Assembly: GCF_010384365.1 (NCBI RefSeq)
Contig: NZ_CP048397.1
Coordinates: forward strand, 6,634,001 to 6,698,000
From: Streptomyces sp. S4.7
GTDB lineage: Bacteria; Actinomycetota; Actinomycetes; Streptomycetales; Streptomycetaceae
Reading direction: 5' to 3'
DNA: 64,000 nt
Numbering within the stretch: the stretch's first letter is position 1; each line of letters opens with the position of its first letter. Positions 9,801-16,846 of the stretch are shown in pieces. The notes below the pieces were generated by a model, which saw nothing but the letters and a program-made list of their open reading frames with translations, made no database searches and was not told where the DNA came from. The position numbers and the translations under genes were made by a program.

Positions 9801-10557
9801 CGCCACCCTCGACGAGACCACCTACCAGGGCGGCACGATGAAGGGCGACCACCCGATCGCCTGGTGCCAGACGTTCGAAGGCGGCCGGTCCTTCTACACC
9901 GGTGGCGGCCACACCAAGGCGTCGTACGCCGAACCGGCGTTCCGTGAGCACCTGCTCGGCGGTCTGCGGTACGCGGCCGGCCAGGTCAAGGCCGACTGCA
10001 AGCCCAACACCGGCTACCGGGACATCTTCAACGGCAAGACCCTGGAAGGCTGGAAGCAGGCGGGCCCGGGCAAGTTCAACATCGGTGGCGGCGAGCTGCA
10101 CACCGAGGGCGGCATGGGCATGCTCTGGTACCAGGCCAAGGAGCTCGGCTCGTACTCGCTGAAGATGGAGTGGAAGATGGACGGGGACGACAACTCCGGT
10201 GTCTTCATCGGCTTCCCGGCCTCCGACGACCCCTGGTCGGCCGTCAACAACGGCTACGAGATCCAGATCGACGCCACGGACGCGGCCGACCGCACCACCG
10301 GCGCGATCTACACCTTCAAGTCGGCCAACATCAAGGCCAGGGACCAGGTTCTGCGGCCTCCGGGCCAGTGGAACAACTACGAGATCAAGGTGCAGGGTGA
10401 GCGGGTCCAGGTCATCCTCAACGGAGTCAAGATCAACGACTTCACCAACAAGGACCCGGCACGCAGCCTGAAGGACGGCCACATCGGCATCCAGAACCAC
10501 GGTGCCGACGATCAGGTCGCGTTCCGCAACATCCAACTGAAGGAACTGGCCTCCTAG
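6880..10557 (+). CDS. Secreted multidomain sugar protein, tandem paralogue of 2901-6605
   Basis: The GTG start at 6880 follows GGAGG at 6 nt and yields an export signal (MPRRRHRSRSLL, hydrophobic stretch, AVPAAAH). The product has 1225 residues with the same architecture as its upstream neighbour: GSDH-like propeller ~40-485, PKD ~490-575 (YAWDFGDGQ), CBM6-type ~685-812, ThuA-like ~820-1037 and DUF1080 ~1045-1224. Long stretches are identical to the first copy (for example GNLYLSTGDDTNPFASDG), while the N-terminus after the signal (HPDDPHPTDD) and parts of CBM6/ThuA differ. Tandem duplication with divergence suggests two related substrates; that is inference. Its own promoter block precedes it and hairpins follow. 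Confidence 0.9.
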   Translation: MPRRRHRSRSLLALVAGALIAGTISAVPAAAHPDDPHPTDDNFQQVALAKGADEVGEPMSLAVLPDRQVLHTSRDGTLRITDAAGDTKVAGKLDVYTHDEEGLQGVGIDPDFAQNRAVYLYYSPVLDTPAGDAPETGTAADFAPFDGYNRLSRFTLKEDGTLDEASEKKVLDIETNRGLCCHVGGDIAFDADGNLYLSTGDDTNPFASDGYTPIDERSNRNPAFDARRTSGNTNDLRGKVLRIKVADDGSYTIPEGNLFAPGTAKTRPEIYGMGFRNPFRINVDQKTGIVYVGEYGPDAGAASENRGPAGQVEFARMTEAGNFGWPYCTGDNDAYRDYDFATGTSGPAFDCAAPKNDSPHNTGLTDLPPSQAAWIPYNGNSVPEFGDGSESPMGGPVYNFDPDLESAAKFPEEYDGDFFAGEFGREWIKRIEKDADGTVNSIHDFPWTGTQVMDMEFGPDGALYVLDYGRAWFGGDENSAVYRIENIADGRAPVAVATSNKTSGTAPLRANFSSAGTVDPDGDEITYAWDFGDGQTSTEPNPSHVYKKNGTYTATLTATDPKGHTGNSAVKVVVGNTAPKVKLTVPADGALFKFGDKLPFKVTVTDPEDGPIDCSKVTVNYILGHDSHGHPITSAKGCEGTITAPADGEHDPNADIFGVIDAEYTDGGGGGQAALTTHDQVQLQPRHRQAEHFSHASGIQTYDKASANGGKTVGDINNDDWISFTPYNLTGSKTLTARVSSGGAGGFLEVRTGSATGKLLGSAPIPVTGSWDTFQDIDVPLRSVPKATTELFLVFKGGEGALYDLDDFEISDQAAGKTEKRVLVFSKTAGFRHDAIPDGIAALKELGKTSNITIDSTETAAQFTTNNLARYDAVVFLSTTGDVLGPEQQKAFEYYISTGGAYMGVHAASDTEYDWAYYGKLVGAYFSGHPQIQEATVRVEDHDHPSTGHLDDEWQRTDEWYNYRDNPRSNVKVLATLDETTYQGGTMKGDHPIAWCQTFEGGRSFYTGGGHTKASYAEPAFREHLLGGLRYAAGQVKADCKPNTGYRDIFNGKTLEGWKQAGPGKFNIGGGELHTEGGMGMLWYQAKELGSYSLKMEWKMDGDDNSGVFIGFPASDDPWSAVNNGYEIQIDATDAADRTTGAIYTFKSANIKARDQVLRPPGQWNNYEIKVQGERVQVILNGVKINDFTNKDPARSLKDGHIGIQNHGADDQVAFRNIQLKELAS

Positions 10558-10573
10558 TACCTCGGAGGACCAC

Positions 10574-10605
10574 CCGGCCTCCTGGCGAACCCACCAGGAG
10601 GCCGG
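10574..10605 (+). terminator. Hairpin terminator after the second five-domain gene
   Basis: Perfect 12-bp arms (CCGGCCTCCTGG and CCAGGAGGCCGG) with an 8-nt loop start 16 bp after the stop codon at 10557. Confidence 0.8.
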
Positions 10606-10616
10606 CCGCCAGCCGG

Positions 10617-10652
10617 CGGCGGGCGGGGAGGCGCCGTACCCCCCGCCCGCCG
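10617..10652 (+). terminator. Second hairpin in the gap before the Ebo operon
   Basis: 12-bp arms (CGGCGGGCGGGG and CCCCGCCCGCCG) with a 12-nt loop. It lies directly after the first hairpin and 36 bp before the next start codon. It may be a tandem terminator or a leader structure of the next operon. Confidence 0.5.
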
Positions 10653-10687
10653 TCCACCAACACACCCACCCGGCAGGGAGGCAGCCC

Positions 10688-11815
10688 GTGACCACCAACG
10701 ATTCGACTGCAGGACGTACCGGAGTCTGGTTCGTAGGAGCACGCGGCTCCGTCGCGACGACAGCCGTCGCCGGCTGCGCGGCGGTCACCGCGGGGCTCCA
10801 TCCCGCGACCGGCATGGTCGCCGAGACCCCGCCCTTCGCGGGCGCGGGCCTCCCGGCACTGTCCTCGCTGGTCTTCGGCGGACACGACACCGCGAGCTGC
10901 CCCCTGCCGAAGCGGGCCGAGGCGCTCACCGCCGCGGGTGTCCTCCCGCACGGCCTGCCCAACACGATCGCCGCCGAACTCGAAGCGGCCGACGCGCAGA
11001 TCCGCATCGGCGGACCGATGCCCGGCGACACCCGGGACGACGACGAACTGATAGCCGCGTTCGCCGACGACATCACCGCCTTCATCCGCCGCACCGGCGT
11101 CGTGCGCGCCGTCGTCGTCAACGTCTCCTCCACCGAGCCCGAGCCCGCCGCCGACGACCCGCGGCTGCCGGCCAGCTCCCTCTACGCCGCCGCCGCGCTC
11201 AGGGCGGGCTGCTCCTACGTGAACTTCACTCCGTCGACCGGGCTGCGGAGCGCGGCCCTCGCGGACGCCGTCGAGGCCGGCGGACTTCCCCACGCGGGCC
11301 GCGACGGCAAGACAGGCCAGACGCTGCTCCGTTCCGTGCTCGCCCCGATGTTCGTCCAGCGCGCCCTCGACGTCAGGGCCTGGTCGGGCACCAATCTGCT
11401 GGGCGGCGGGGACGGAGCGGCGCTGGCCGACCCGGCGGCCGCCGCCGCCAAGAACGCGGGCAAGGAGCGGGTCCTCGCCGACACGCTCGGCATCGCGCCC
11501 GAGGGCGAGGTGCACATCGATGACGTGCCCGCGCTCGGCGAGTGGAAGACCGCCTGGGACCACATCGCCTTCGACGGGTTCCTCGGCTCCCGCATGATCC
11601 TCCAGACCATCTGGCAGGGCTGCGACTCGGCGCTCGCCGCGCCGCTCGTCCTGGACCTGGCCCGGCTGGTCGCCCGCGCCCACGAGGCCGGGATGAGCGG
11701 GCCGCTGCCCGAGCTGGGCTTCTACTTCAAGGACCCGGACGGCGGACCCGCCGCGCTCGCCGAACAGTTCGACGCGCTCCTCTCCTTCGCCGAGCGCCTG
11801 AAGGAGAGCAAGTGA
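10688..11815 (+). CDS. Inositol-3-phosphate synthase family protein, first gene of the Ebo-type operon
   Basis: The product has 375 residues and begins with a Rossmann dinucleotide motif (VWFVGARGSVATTAVAG, residues ~13-29). It continues as an isomerising myo-inositol-1-phosphate synthase-like protein (YVNFTPSTGLRS, SGTNLLGGGDG, FLGSRMILQ). The family converts glucose 6-phosphate to inositol phosphate using NAD; here the substrate may be another phosphosugar. GGGAGG precedes the GTG start. Its stop overlaps the UbiA-like gene by 4 nt (GTGA), so the two are translationally coupled. In this operon it may make a polar head group; that is inference. Confidence 0.88.
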   Translation: MTTNDSTAGRTGVWFVGARGSVATTAVAGCAAVTAGLHPATGMVAETPPFAGAGLPALSSLVFGGHDTASCPLPKRAEALTAAGVLPHGLPNTIAAELEAADAQIRIGGPMPGDTRDDDELIAAFADDITAFIRRTGVVRAVVVNVSSTEPEPAADDPRLPASSLYAAAALRAGCSYVNFTPSTGLRSAALADAVEAGGLPHAGRDGKTGQTLLRSVLAPMFVQRALDVRAWSGTNLLGGGDGAALADPAAAAAKNAGKERVLADTLGIAPEGEVHIDDVPALGEWKTAWDHIAFDGFLGSRMILQTIWQGCDSALAAPLVLDLARLVARAHEAGMSGPLPELGFYFKDPDGGPAALAEQFDALLSFAERLKESK

Positions 11816-13353
11816 GCTTGCGCGCCTGGGCCGAACTCCTGCGGGTGTCCGCGCTGTTCACGGTCCCGGGCGACGCCCTGGCCGGCGCGGCGTCCGCCGG
11901 GGTCCGGCCCAACCGCGGTACCGCGCTCGCCGTCGGGGCGTCGCTGTGCCTGTACGAGGCGGGGATGGCGCTCAACGACTGGGCGGACCGTGACGAGGAC
12001 GCCGTCGAGCGCCCGCACCGGCCGATCCCGTCGGGGCGCATCACCCCGAACGCCGCACTGGCGGCGGCGGGCGGCCTGACGGCCACCGGCCTGTTGCTGG
12101 CCTCCCGCGCGGGCCGCCCGGCCCTGGCTCTGAGCACGGCCCTCGCGGCCACCGTCTGGGCGTACGACCTCCGCCTCAAACACACGGCGGCGGGCCCGGT
12201 GGCCATGGGCGCGGCGAGAACACTGGACGTACTGCTGGGAGCGACGGCCACACGCGCGGCGTCGCCCCACGGCTCGAAGACCGGCCCGGTGGCGGGGGCC
12301 GCCACCTCGTCGCCCGCGCGGCGGGGTGTACTGGCGCGTCTGTCGGTGTGGGCCGGGCCCGGCCGGACTCCGCTGGACGGCCCGGCGAACGGGCTCACCG
12401 GCTCGGTCTCCCGCCCGCCGTCCGACGCCTCCGCGTCGACGGCCCGCTTCTCGTCGCCCGTGGCCCCCGGTGTGCTGTCGGGTCTGTCGGCGTGGGCGAG
12501 CGGCCCGGTGCCCGGGGCCGCGACCTCGTCGCCCGCGCGGCGGGGCGTACTGGCGCGTCTGTCGGCATGGGCGGGTGAGCCCACCGACGGGACCGGCCGC
12601 AGTGCGGTGCAGGGTCTGGCGAGCAGGCTCACCGGCTCGACCGTCCGTCCCGCGACCGAGGCCGGCGCGTCGACGGCCCGCCTCTCGCCGTCCGGCCGCT
12701 CGAAGGCCGGTTCGGGCCGGACCCCGGTCGTCCGGCGGCCGGACGGACCGGCCCCCCGCGGCCGTACGGCCGTCCGGGCCGGCGGCCCCGTCGAGCTCCT
12801 GGCCTCCAAGAGCGCCGTACCGGCGGCCGGTTCCGGTGTGTGGCAGGCGGCGACGGCGTCGCTCGACGCCGTCCTGGCAGCCGCGGCGACCGCCGCGGCC
12901 GTCACCGGCGCCGGCCCGGCGGCCGGACACCACGCCGTACCCCGAGCCGCACTCGTCCCCGCCGCACTCCTCGGCGCGCACACCGTCGCCGTCACCACCG
13001 TCTCGCGCCGGGAGGTGTACGGCGGTTCCGTCGGGGCGCCGCTGGCCGCGCTCGCCGTCACCGGGGTGCTCGGTGCCGTGGTCGGCCTGAGCCGTACCGA
13101 CACCGGGCCACCGGGGCTCGTCACCCCCGCGCTCGCCGCGGCCTTCGTCGTCACCGCCGGGCAGGCGTTCCTGCACGCCGCGCTCAATCCGTCACCGCAG
13201 CTCACCCAGCGCGCGGTCGGCGGTGGCATCCGGGCGATGATCCCGTTCCAGGCCGCGCTCGCGGCGCGCGGCGGGGCCCCCGGGATCGGACTCGTCGTCA
13301 TGGGCCTCGTGCCGCTGGCCAGGAAGCTCGCGAAGAGGGTGAGTGTGACATGA
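11812..13353 (+). CDS. eboC: UbiA-like prenyltransferase (EboC type) with a ~195-residue repeat-rich insertion
   Basis: The product has 513 residues, while UbiA-family integral membrane prenyltransferases are usually ~300. The Asp-rich motif NDWADRDEDAVERPHRPIPSG (near residues 54-74) is intact, followed by hydrophobic segments and YDLRLKHTAAG. Residues ~146-341 are a Pro/Ser/Ala/Arg-rich stretch with two long imperfect repeats (see 12283-12690). The sequence then returns to membrane segments ending in LVVMGLVPLARKLAKR. Removing the insertion leaves ~318 residues, the expected size. The GTG start overlaps the preceding stop, and the TGA overlaps the next ATG. Enzymes of this type attach an isoprenoid to a small acceptor in the membrane. 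Whether the insertion is tolerated is unknown. Confidence 0.85.
   Translation: MSLRAWAELLRVSALFTVPGDALAGAASAGVRPNRGTALAVGASLCLYEAGMALNDWADRDEDAVERPHRPIPSGRITPNAALAAAGGLTATGLLLASRAGRPALALSTALAATVWAYDLRLKHTAAGPVAMGAARTLDVLLGATATRAASPHGSKTGPVAGAATSSPARRGVLARLSVWAGPGRTPLDGPANGLTGSVSRPPSDASASTARFSSPVAPGVLSGLSAWASGPVPGAATSSPARRGVLARLSAWAGEPTDGTGRSAVQGLASRLTGSTVRPATEAGASTARLSPSGRSKAGSGRTPVVRRPDGPAPRGRTAVRAGGPVELLASKSAVPAAGSGVWQAATASLDAVLAAAATAAAVTGAGPAAGHHAVPRAALVPAALLGAHTVAVTTVSRREVYGGSVGAPLAALAVTGVLGAVVGLSRTDTGPPGLVTPALAAAFVVTAGQAFLHAALNPSPQLTQRAVGGGIRAMIPFQAALAARGGAPGIGLVVMGLVPLARKLAKRVSVT
12283..12690 (+). repeat. Imperfect tandem repeat inside the UbiA-like gene
   Basis: Unit 1 (12283-12456) and unit 2 (12502-12690) share near-identical DNA at their starts: the region coding GAATSSPARRGVLARLS is almost base-for-base the same at 12298-12345 and 12517-12565. 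They also share the later segment LTGS..RP....A.ASTARxS. Between them is a third short copy of the GVL..LSxWA segment (~12469-12500). The repeats are in frame and code for low-complexity polar residues rather than a membrane helix. Confidence 0.85.
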
Positions 13354-14195
13354 CCATCCGCTACGGATACGGCACCAACGGGCTCACCGATCTGCGCCTG
13401 GACGACGCCCTCGCGCTGCTCGCCGACCTCGGTTACGACGGGGTCGGGCTGACCCTCGACCACATGCACCTCGACCCGCTCGCCCCCGAACTCGCCGCCC
13501 GCACGGGCAAGGTGGCCGCCCGGCTGACCGAACTCGGCCTGGGCGTCACCGTCGAGACGGGCGCACGCTACGTACTCGACCCGCGCCGCAAGCACGGGCC
13601 CACCCTGCTCGACGCCGACCCCGAGGCGCGCGCCGCCCGCACCGGACTGCTCGTCACCGCCGTCCGGGTGGCCGCCGACCTCGGCGCCCACGCCGTGCAC
13701 TGCTTCAGCGGCATCACCCCCGGGGGCACCGACCCGGACACCGCCTGGAAGCGGCTGGAGGAGTCGATCACCCCGGTCATCGACGCCGCCGGGGCCGCCG
13801 GTGTCCCCGTCGCCATCGAGCCCGAACCCGGCCATCTCCTTGCCGACATCGCCGGCTTCCACCGCCTCAGAACGCTCCTCGGCGACCCCGAACCCCTCGG
13901 TCTGACGCTCGACATCGGCCACTGCCAGTGTCTGGAGCCCGCCCCGCCCGCCGACTGCGTCCGGGACGCCGGTCCCTGGCTGCGCCACGTACAGATCGAG
14001 GACATGCGGCGCGGCGTGCACGAGCACCTCCCGTTCGGGGACGGCGAGATCGACTTCCCGCCCGTGCTGGCCGCGCTCGACGCCACCGGCTACCAGGGCC
14101 TGACCGTCGTGGAGTTGCCGCGCCACTCGCACGCCGGCCCCGAAATGGCCCGCACCTCCCTGGACTTCCTGCGCTCGAAGGGAGCATCGGCATGA
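13350..14195 (+). CDS. Sugar phosphate isomerase/epimerase family TIM barrel (Ebo operon)
   Basis: The product has 281 residues. ATG 13350 overlaps the UbiA stop (ATGA). Barrel metal-ligand positions are visible: the strand ending VAIEPEPGH (~151-159), LTLDIGHC (~184-191), HVQIEDM (~212-218) and TVVELPRH (~251-258). It belongs to the xylose isomerase-like TIM-barrel family (AP-endonuclease 2 type). Cytosolic action on a small sugar or polyol intermediate of the Ebo pathway is inferred from its place between the prenyltransferase and eboA. The next gene overlaps by 4 nt. Confidence 0.88.
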   Translation: MTIRYGYGTNGLTDLRLDDALALLADLGYDGVGLTLDHMHLDPLAPELAARTGKVAARLTELGLGVTVETGARYVLDPRRKHGPTLLDADPEARAARTGLLVTAVRVAADLGAHAVHCFSGITPGGTDPDTAWKRLEESITPVIDAAGAAGVPVAIEPEPGHLLADIAGFHRLRTLLGDPEPLGLTLDIGHCQCLEPAPPADCVRDAGPWLRHVQIEDMRRGVHEHLPFGDGEIDFPPVLAALDATGYQGLTVVELPRHSHAGPEMARTSLDFLRSKGASA

Positions 14196-14824
14196 ACCGC
14201 CAACCCACCGAGGGACCCGCCGGACCCGACGGATTCGACGGGCGGCTCGACGCGAAGGCCGTCACCTGGCTCGACCAGGCACTGGCCGAAGCGGCCGAGT
14301 GGGCGGAACCGGGCAGTGGGCCCGACAACGTTGCCGTCCCCCGCTGGGAACTCCGCTTCGCCGCCGCCGGCCGCCACTGCGGCCAGGAGAACGCCGACGC
14401 CGTACGCACCCTGCTGCTGCGCCGGGCCGCCGCCGACACCGGCACCCTCACCCGCATCTACCAGCGCGGCACCGCGGGCGAGCGCCGCGCCGTACTGCTG
14501 GCGCTGCCGCACCTCGTCCCCGGCCCCGAGGCCCTGCCGCTCGTCGAGGACGCCCTGCGCACCAACGACACCACGCTCGTCGAGGCGGCCGTCGGCCCGT
14601 ACGCGGCCGACCACCTCGACCCGCACGCCTGGCGGCACGCCGTACTGAAGTGCCTTTTCACCGGCGTGCCCGTGGCCGCGGTCGCCGACGCGGCACGCCG
14701 CGCCGACGGCGACACCGAACTCGCCCGGATGCTCAACCACTTCGCGTCCGAGCGCACCGCGGCGGGCCGGTCGGTACCCGCCGACCTGCACCGCGTACTG
14801 AACATGACCGGCGAGGAGTCCTGA
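14192..14824 (+). CDS. eboA: EboA domain-containing protein
   Basis: The product has 210 residues and is Ala/Arg-rich and mostly helical, with no transmembrane segment. The text LALPHLVPGPEALPLVEDALRTNDTTLVEAAVGPYAA and the later KCLFTGVPVAAVADAARRADGDTELA pattern look like HEAT-like helices typical of EboA. EboA is found with UbiA, TatD and EboE genes in cyanobacteria, proteobacteria and actinobacteria; its biochemical role is unknown. It is translationally coupled on both sides (ATGA before, TGATG after). The call relies strongly on the operon context. Confidence 0.8.
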   Translation: MNRQPTEGPAGPDGFDGRLDAKAVTWLDQALAEAAEWAEPGSGPDNVAVPRWELRFAAAGRHCGQENADAVRTLLLRRAAADTGTLTRIYQRGTAGERRAVLLALPHLVPGPEALPLVEDALRTNDTTLVEAAVGPYAADHLDPHAWRHAVLKCLFTGVPVAAVADAARRADGDTELARMLNHFASERTAAGRSVPADLHRVLNMTGEES

Positions 14825-15672
14825 TGCGCATCTTCGACCCCCACATCCACATGACCTCCCGCACCACGGACGACTACCAGGCCATGTACGCCTCCGGAGT
14901 CCGTGCGCTCGTCGAGCCGTCCTTCTGGCTCGGCCAGCCCCGCACCTCGCCCGCCAGTTTCTACGACTACTTCGACGCGCTGCTCGGCTGGGAGCCGTTC
15001 CGCGCCGCGCAGTACGGCATCGCGCACCACTGCACGCTCGCCCTCAACCCCAAAGAGGCGAACGACCCCCGCTGCACCCCCGTCCTGGAGGAGCTGCCGC
15101 GCTATCTCGTCAAGGACGGCGTCGTCGCCGTCGGCGAGATCGGCTACGACTCCATGACCCCCGCCGAGGACATCGCGCTCGCCACCCAGCTCCAGCTCGC
15201 CGCCGAGTACGCGCTGCCCGCGATGGTCCACACCCCGCACCGCGACAAGCTGACCGGACTGCGCCGCACCATCGACGTGGTACGCGAGTCGAATCTCGAC
15301 CCCGAGCACGTCCTCCTCGACCACCTCAACGAGACCACCGTCAAGGACGCGGCGGACAGCGGCAGTTGGCTCGGCTTCTCCATCTACCCCGACACCAAGA
15401 TGGACGAGGACCGGATGGTCTCCGTGCTCCGCTCCCACGGCACCGACCGCGTCCTGGTCAACTCCGCCGCCGACTGGGGCAAGAGCGACCCGCTCAAGAC
15501 CCGCAAGGTCGGTGACGCGATGCTCGCCGCCGGTTTCTCCGACGACGACGTCGACAAGGTGCTGTGGCGCAACCCCGTCGCGTTCTACGGCCTCAGCGGC
15601 AGACTCCAGCTCGACGTCCCCGCGCCGGAGGCCCTGCACGAGGGCAACTCCATCCTCCGCGGCGGGGAGTGA
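14824..15672 (+). CDS. eboB: TatD family metal-dependent hydrolase (EboB type)
   Basis: The product has 282 residues and opens with MRIFDPHIHMTS, whose HIH (residues 7-9) is the first metal motif of the amidohydrolase superfamily. Further ligands are likely in AVGEIGYD (~103-110), MVHTPHRD (~136-143) and LLDHLNE (~163-169). TatD proteins are usually nucleases or hydrolases, but the EboB branch acts in an unknown metabolite pathway. The ATG shares its A with the eboA TGA. eboE follows after 4 bp. Confidence 0.85.
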   Translation: MRIFDPHIHMTSRTTDDYQAMYASGVRALVEPSFWLGQPRTSPASFYDYFDALLGWEPFRAAQYGIAHHCTLALNPKEANDPRCTPVLEELPRYLVKDGVVAVGEIGYDSMTPAEDIALATQLQLAAEYALPAMVHTPHRDKLTGLRRTIDVVRESNLDPEHVLLDHLNETTVKDAADSGSWLGFSIYPDTKMDEDRMVSVLRSHGTDRVLVNSAADWGKSDPLKTRKVGDAMLAAGFSDDDVDKVLWRNPVAFYGLSGRLQLDVPAPEALHEGNSILRGGE

Positions 15673-15676
15673 GCCC

Positions 15677-16846
15677 ATGCGCTTCCGCCACCCCGACGGG
15701 TCCACCGTCCACCTCTCGTACTGCACCAACGTCCACCCCGCCGAGAACCTCGAAGGCGTACTGGCCCAACTGCGCGACCACTGCGAGCCGGTACGCAGAC
15801 GCCTCGGCCGCGACCGCCTCGGCATAGGTCTGTGGCTCGCCAAGGGCGCGGCCCGCTCCCTCATCAACGACCCCGCCCAACTGCGCGGGCTGAAGGGTGA
15901 GTTGGAGCGGCGCGGGCTGGAGGTCGTCACCCTCAACGGATTCCCCTACGAAGGCTTCGGCGCCGAAGAGGTCAAGTACCGCGTCTACAAGCCGGACTGG
16001 GCCGATCCCGAGCGGCTGGCCCACACCACCGATCTCGCCCGACTCCTCGCCTCGCTGCTGCCCGACGACGTCACCGAGGGCTCCGTATCCACTCTGCCCC
16101 TCGCCTGGCGCACCGCCTTCGACGACGCCGCGGCCCGCACCGCGCACGCCGCGCTCACCACCCTCGCCGAACGGCTCGACGCGCTGGAGGAGTTGACCGG
16201 CAAATCCATCCGGATCGCGCTGGAGCCCGAGCCCGGCTGCACCGTCGAGACCACCGCCGACGCGATCGGGCCGCTCACCGACGTCGCCAGCGCCCGCATC
16301 GGCATCTGCGTCGACACCTGCCACCTCGCCACCTCCTTCGAGGACCCGGCGACCGCGCTGGGCGCCCTCGCCGAGGCCGGTGTCACCATCCCCAAGGCCC
16401 AGCTCTCCGCCGCGCTGCACGCCGAACACCCCCACCTCCCCGAGGTACGCGACGCGCTCGCCGCCTTCGCCGAACCCCGCTTCCTGCACCAGACCCGCAC
16501 CCGCACGGCGGCAGGCCTGCGCGGCACCGACGACCTCGAAGAGGCCCTGGCCGGTGAGGCGCTGCCCGACGGCGCCCCCTGGCGCTCGCACTTCCACGTC
16601 CCGCTGCACGCACCGCCCGCCCCGCCCCTGACCTCGACACTCCCCGTGCTCCAGGACACCCTCGCCCGGCTCGTCGGCGGCCCCGAACCGCTGACCCGCC
16701 ACCTGGAGGTCGAGACGTACACCTGGCAGGCGCTCCCGCCCGAGCTGCGCCCCCGCTCACGCGGCCGGCTCGCCGAGGGCATCGCCGCCGAACTCACGCT
16801 GGCCCGCGACCTCCTGGTCGATCTGGGTCTCAAGGAGCTGCCATGA
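15677..16846 (+). CDS. eboE: Metabolite traffic protein EboE
   Basis: The product has 389 residues. The N-terminus HLSYCTNVHPAE is typical of EboE, a xylose isomerase-like TIM barrel. Likely metal ligands lie in IALEPEPGC (~176-184) and GICVDTCHLA (~212-221). In cyanobacteria the ebo genes are needed for moving a scytonemin precursor to the periplasm, and in Pseudomonas a related locus affects grazing by nematodes; the reaction is not known. The ATG follows GGGGAGTGAGCCC, and the stop overlaps the next gene by 4 nt. Confidence 0.87.
   Translation: MRFRHPDGSTVHLSYCTNVHPAENLEGVLAQLRDHCEPVRRRLGRDRLGIGLWLAKGAARSLINDPAQLRGLKGELERRGLEVVTLNGFPYEGFGAEEVKYRVYKPDWADPERLAHTTDLARLLASLLPDDVTEGSVSTLPLAWRTAFDDAAARTAHAALTTLAERLDALEELTGKSIRIALEPEPGCTVETTADAIGPLTDVASARIGICVDTCHLATSFEDPATALGALAEAGVTIPKAQLSAALHAEHPHLPEVRDALAAFAEPRFLHQTRTRTAAGLRGTDDLEEALAGEALPDGAPWRSHFHVPLHAPPAPPLTSTLPVLQDTLARLVGGPEPLTRHLEVETYTWQALPPELRPRSRGRLAEGIAAELTLARDLLVDLGLKELP

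Noticed and set aside
3432..11133. Very long open frames on the minus strand (3432-6848 and 6754-11133)
   Set aside because: They are antisense to the two five-domain genes, and the second also runs into the inositol-phosphate synthase-like gene. Their translations are Gly/Val/Arg-biased without domains, as expected for complements of GC-rich coding DNA.
11722..13176. Long minus-strand frames across the UbiA-like gene, including its insertion
   Set aside because: The text is low-complexity Arg/Gly and has no start with a ribosome site; the plus-strand frame has UbiA motifs on both sides of the insertion.
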